A stretch of 34,698 bases of DNA from an uncultured Eggerthellaceae bacterium. GTDB taxonomy: Bacteria > Actinomycetota > Coriobacteriia > Coriobacteriales > Eggerthellaceae. Positions 32,198 to 34,698 of the stretch are shown piece after piece. Both the position numbers and the translations under genes were made by a program. Position 1 is the stretch's first letter. Every line of letters begins with the position of its first letter. The notes beneath the pieces are model-generated. The model saw only the letters and a list, made by a program, of their open reading frames with translations. It did not search any database and was not told the DNA's origin. The DNA lies in the NCBI GenBank assembly GCA_905234785.1, contig CAJOIP010000016.1:1-34698 (forward strand), read 5' to 3'.

Positions 32198-34513
32198 TCC
32201 GCCGCGGTCGAGACCGCCCATGCCGGTGACGATGCTGTCGACGCGGGCGCCGTGGTCCTGGCTGATGACGGACGGGCGAATGCGCTCGGTCACGTACGCG
32301 CCGCCCAGCACGCTGCCGCGCTCGTTGAAGATGCGCACGATGTCGCCATCCTTGATGCCGAGGCGACGCGCGTCGACCGGGTTGATCCAAACGGGCTCGT
32401 ACTTGTAGCCGTCGGGGCCGGTGACCTTGCAGGTCTCGATCTCGCGCAGCCACGTGATGTCGTCGTGCTCGGCGTGGACGCGCCAGCGCGGGTGATTCGA
32501 CATCATGAGGAACGGATAGTCCTTGCCGCGGTCGTTCGTCAGGCGCTCGTGGTGCGCCTCGGACTCCTCGATCCACTTCGGTACCGGCGGGCGCTCGCCG
32601 TCGTCGCCCCAAACCTGTGCGATGCCGGTCGCGTAGAACTCGATCTTGCCAGTCGGCGTGGCCAGCGGGTTGTTCTCGGGGTCCTCGTAGAAGGCGCGCA
32701 TGCCGATGGGCTCCGCCTTCCACTTGTCCTCGTCCATGAAGCGGATGGGCAGGTAGCCCTTCTGCAGGAACTCGCCGTAGGGCATGTGCTCCTGGCAGCC
32801 GCCGAGCGTATAGCTGCGCAGCTGCAGCGAGTCGAAGCCCGGCTCGCCGAACACGTGCTCGGTAGATGTCACGTTTTCCTGCACGGCATCTCCCATGGCC
32901 TCCTTGCCGTCCATGGCATTCTGCTCGCCGAGCGTAGCCGTCATCGGCGGGTAGACCCAGTGCTCCCAGAGCTCGTCTGCCATACCCAGCTTCTCGGCGA
33001 TGGCGAGCACGGCCTCGGCGTCGGACTTGGCCTCGCCCACTTCCTCGACAGCCTTCTCCTCGAGCACGACCATGTCGTTCTCGCCGCACTGCGACGAGGT
33101 GACGATGTCGTGCTCCTCGAACTTCGTCGAGATCGGCAGGATGATGTCGCCGAACATGGTGTCGTTCTCCATCCAGGGGTGCTGCACCAGGTAGAACTCG
33201 ATCTCGGGGCTGCGCAGGGCCTCCTGCATGCGGTTGCCGCCGTTCCAGCAGGTCGACCAGCAGGGTGTGTCGGTCCAGATCATGTGGATGCGCGGGTCGC
33301 CCTTCATGGGGTACTGCCACTCGGTGAACTGGTCCTCGCGCGGTAACCCCGCGATGACGCGGCCGTACCAGGTCAGCGGGTGCTCCTCGTCGTAGTCGCC
33401 CAGGATGGCTTCGGGCACGAGCGTCTGCGGGATGAAGTTGATGAGGTCGGTGCCCGCCACGTGGCCCGTGAAGCCGGCCCACATGAACGTGCCCCACTCG
33501 GGATGCGGCAGAGGGTTCAGGCTGTTCATGCCGAAAATGCCCCACTCCATCATCTTGAACATGTTCTGGCCGGGCTTGCCCACGCCCTGCATGGCCAGCA
33601 GCGCGATCTCGAGGCGCGCCGGCTCGGTGGAGAAGCAGCTGCGGATGTAGCCGCCGCCGTTGCAGTGCACGGTCGAGACCTTGTGCGTAGCCCAGTAGTG
33701 CGCCAGCGCCTTGATGTCGGCGTGAATGGCCGCGCCGTAGTTCAGGTCGGGGCAGATGTAGATCTGCTTGATGCCGATTTCAGACCAGAAGTAGCTGATC
33801 TTGGAAGCCATCTGGCCGCCCCAGCCCCAGGGCGTGGTCTCGGGGTCGCAGCCCACGCAGATGACGGCGTCGGCGTTCTCGGAGATGTCCCAGAGGAGGT
33901 TGGACTGGTAGGCCTGCTGGCCGACCGGGTCCATGCCCCACATGTGCTTGGCGCCCCAGTACCAGCCTTCCCAGCTGTCGGGCTGGCGAGCCTGCAGCGT
34001 GAAGCCGCCGAGCAGGTTCATCAGGTGCGTGTTGCAGCCGTGGCCGCCGTGCATGATTTTCGTCTCTCCGTGGCCGTCGCCCTGGCAGAACACGGCCGGG
34101 TTGCCATACGTGTCGATGACGCGGCGGATCTCGTCGGCGCAGATCTGCGCCGCCTCGTCCCAGCTGATGCGCTCGTAACCGGAAATGCCGCGGTTCTGCG
34201 GGTTGCGCTCGCCGTTCGGGTCCCAGTCGACGCGCTTCAGCGGGTACGGCACGCGGTTCTTAGAGTACACGCGCTTCTTGTAACCGATCGCAAACGGCGG
34301 AAGCGTGGTGACGGTGCCGCTCGTCAGCGTGTGGCCGCGCACCTCGAGCTTCCACGGGTTCAGCTCTTCCTCGGTGTACTTGTCGTCCAGGTGCAGCGGG
34401 CGGATGCGCGCGATGCGCCCGTCCTTCACGTCGACGGCCGCTGTGTTCGAGCCCGAGCCGAAGCCGCAATGACCAGTTGTCTTGTACACGGTCTTGTCGG
34501 ATGTCTTGCCCAT
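32198..34513 (-). pseudogene. Mo-bis-MGD large subunit, pyrogallol hydroxytransferase/catechol dehydroxylase type, 3' end lost
   Basis: This is a molybdopterin oxidoreductase of the DMSO-reductase family, with ~772 sense codons from ATG 34513 (GAGGGAG upstream). It has no Tat signal and no N-terminal [4Fe-4S] motif, as in the transhydroxylase branch. QPDSWEGW (D179, S180, W181) and the histidine in QGDGHGE (H148) appear to match the Asp-Ser-Trp and His active-site residues of Pelobacter transhydroxylase, Ser being the Mo ligand. The end is GGLDRGG, after which the expected terminal region is absent and translation runs out of frame through the small-subunit sequence to 31835. The natural substrate in this group is usually a polyphenol or catechol; here it is unknown. 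Confidence 0.8.
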
Positions 34514-34635
34514 GTGTCTCCCTCTCATCGTGTTTTCACTCGTCGTGAGCGGAGGAAGCAGCCGGCGTGATCATCGTCTGCCCACTCCCCCGAGATGCTA
34601 GGGAAAGCTTAGAACGCACCTTGGCGATTGCGCTC

Positions 34636-34673
34636 CTATCACCCATCTATAGGGTGATAGACAGCTTCTATCA
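34636..34673. promoter_or_regulatory. Three-half-site operator upstream of the molybdoenzyme operon
   Basis: CTATCACCC-N7-GGGTGATAG (34636-34660) is a perfect 9-bp inverted repeat. Its right arm also pairs with TGATAG-N7-CTATCA (34655-34673), giving three spaced half-sites with the same 7-bp spacer. It lies about 120 bp before the large-subunit start codon. Regular spacing suggests a cooperative dimeric activator or repressor (for example LuxR or MarR type). The regulator is not in this window. Confidence 0.55.
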
Positions 34674-34698
34674 TCGCAAATGAACAAAGGGACGGAGG

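Noticed and set aside
32168-34570. Two long plus-strand frames (about 390 aa each) opposite the molybdoenzyme gene
   Set aside because: Shadows produced by high GC third positions of the minus-strand gene.

Overview
This GC-rich window reads like an anaerobic gut actinobacterium of the class Coriobacteriia, most probably family Eggerthellaceae. The reasons are the gene families (a pyrogallol-hydroxytransferase/catechol-dehydroxylase-type molybdoenzyme, 2-hydroxyacyl-CoA-dehydratase-type activases, BspA-like LRR proteins, LysR regulators, a HipA-like kinase, AAA_14/DUF4143 ATPase), the strong G/C third-position bias and the AGGAGG-type ribosome sites. The species cannot be named from sequence alone. 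No rRNA, tRNA, CRISPR array, transposase or phage structural gene was recognised.

Layout. 1-388: AT-rich non-coding DNA with a 55-bp imperfect inverted repeat. 389-4109: AraC/GyrI-like regulator, a putative zincin, and a divergent XRE-type regulator / HipA-like kinase pair. 4124-6131: a decay zone with a frameshifted remnant, an MFS gene that seems to have lost its middle, a DUF1836 regulator and the C-terminal half of a second MFS transporter. 6207-7970: a c-di-GMP phosphodiesterase (degenerate GGDEF plus intact EAL). 8149-15976: a six-gene minus-strand cluster of radical SAM protein, 107-aa protein, large LRR protein, VWA protein, MoxR-type AAA+ ATPase and short LRR protein. 16039-24144: a LysR-centred set of dehydratase/activase ('archerase') proteins: a 1335-aa tandem activase on the minus strand, and LysR, an HgdB-like protein and an HgdB-like/activase fusion on the plus strand. 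24480-25958: small or partial genes and a TetR regulator. 25996-27522: an AAA_14/DUF4143 ATPase and a TorD-like fragment. 27670-30819: an acetyltransferase divergent from a LysR gene, then a three-gene minus-strand operon (cyclophilin-like protein, iron-sulfur flavoprotein-like protein, cyclophilin-like lipoprotein). 31014-34513: a broken molybdoenzyme operon.

How the parts work together. The MoxR ATPase and VWA protein form a classic chaperone-like pair. Here they are bracketed by two related LRR proteins without signal peptides, which makes the cluster the best candidate for an undescribed multi-component system. The activase set couples ATP hydrolysis to low-potential electron transfer onto HgdB-type proteins, but its substrate cannot be read from the sequence. 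The molybdoenzyme operon looks inactivated: the 3' end of the large-subunit gene is joined out of frame to a small-subunit gene lacking its start, and the next gene downstream carries an in-frame TAA.

A recurrent theme is gene decay by clean deletion or point mutation: XRE regulator N-terminus, two MFS genes, short LRR gene, CCG-type gene, TorD-like gene, molybdoenzyme pair, nonsense-interrupted gene. Real decay and assembly error cannot be separated without reads.
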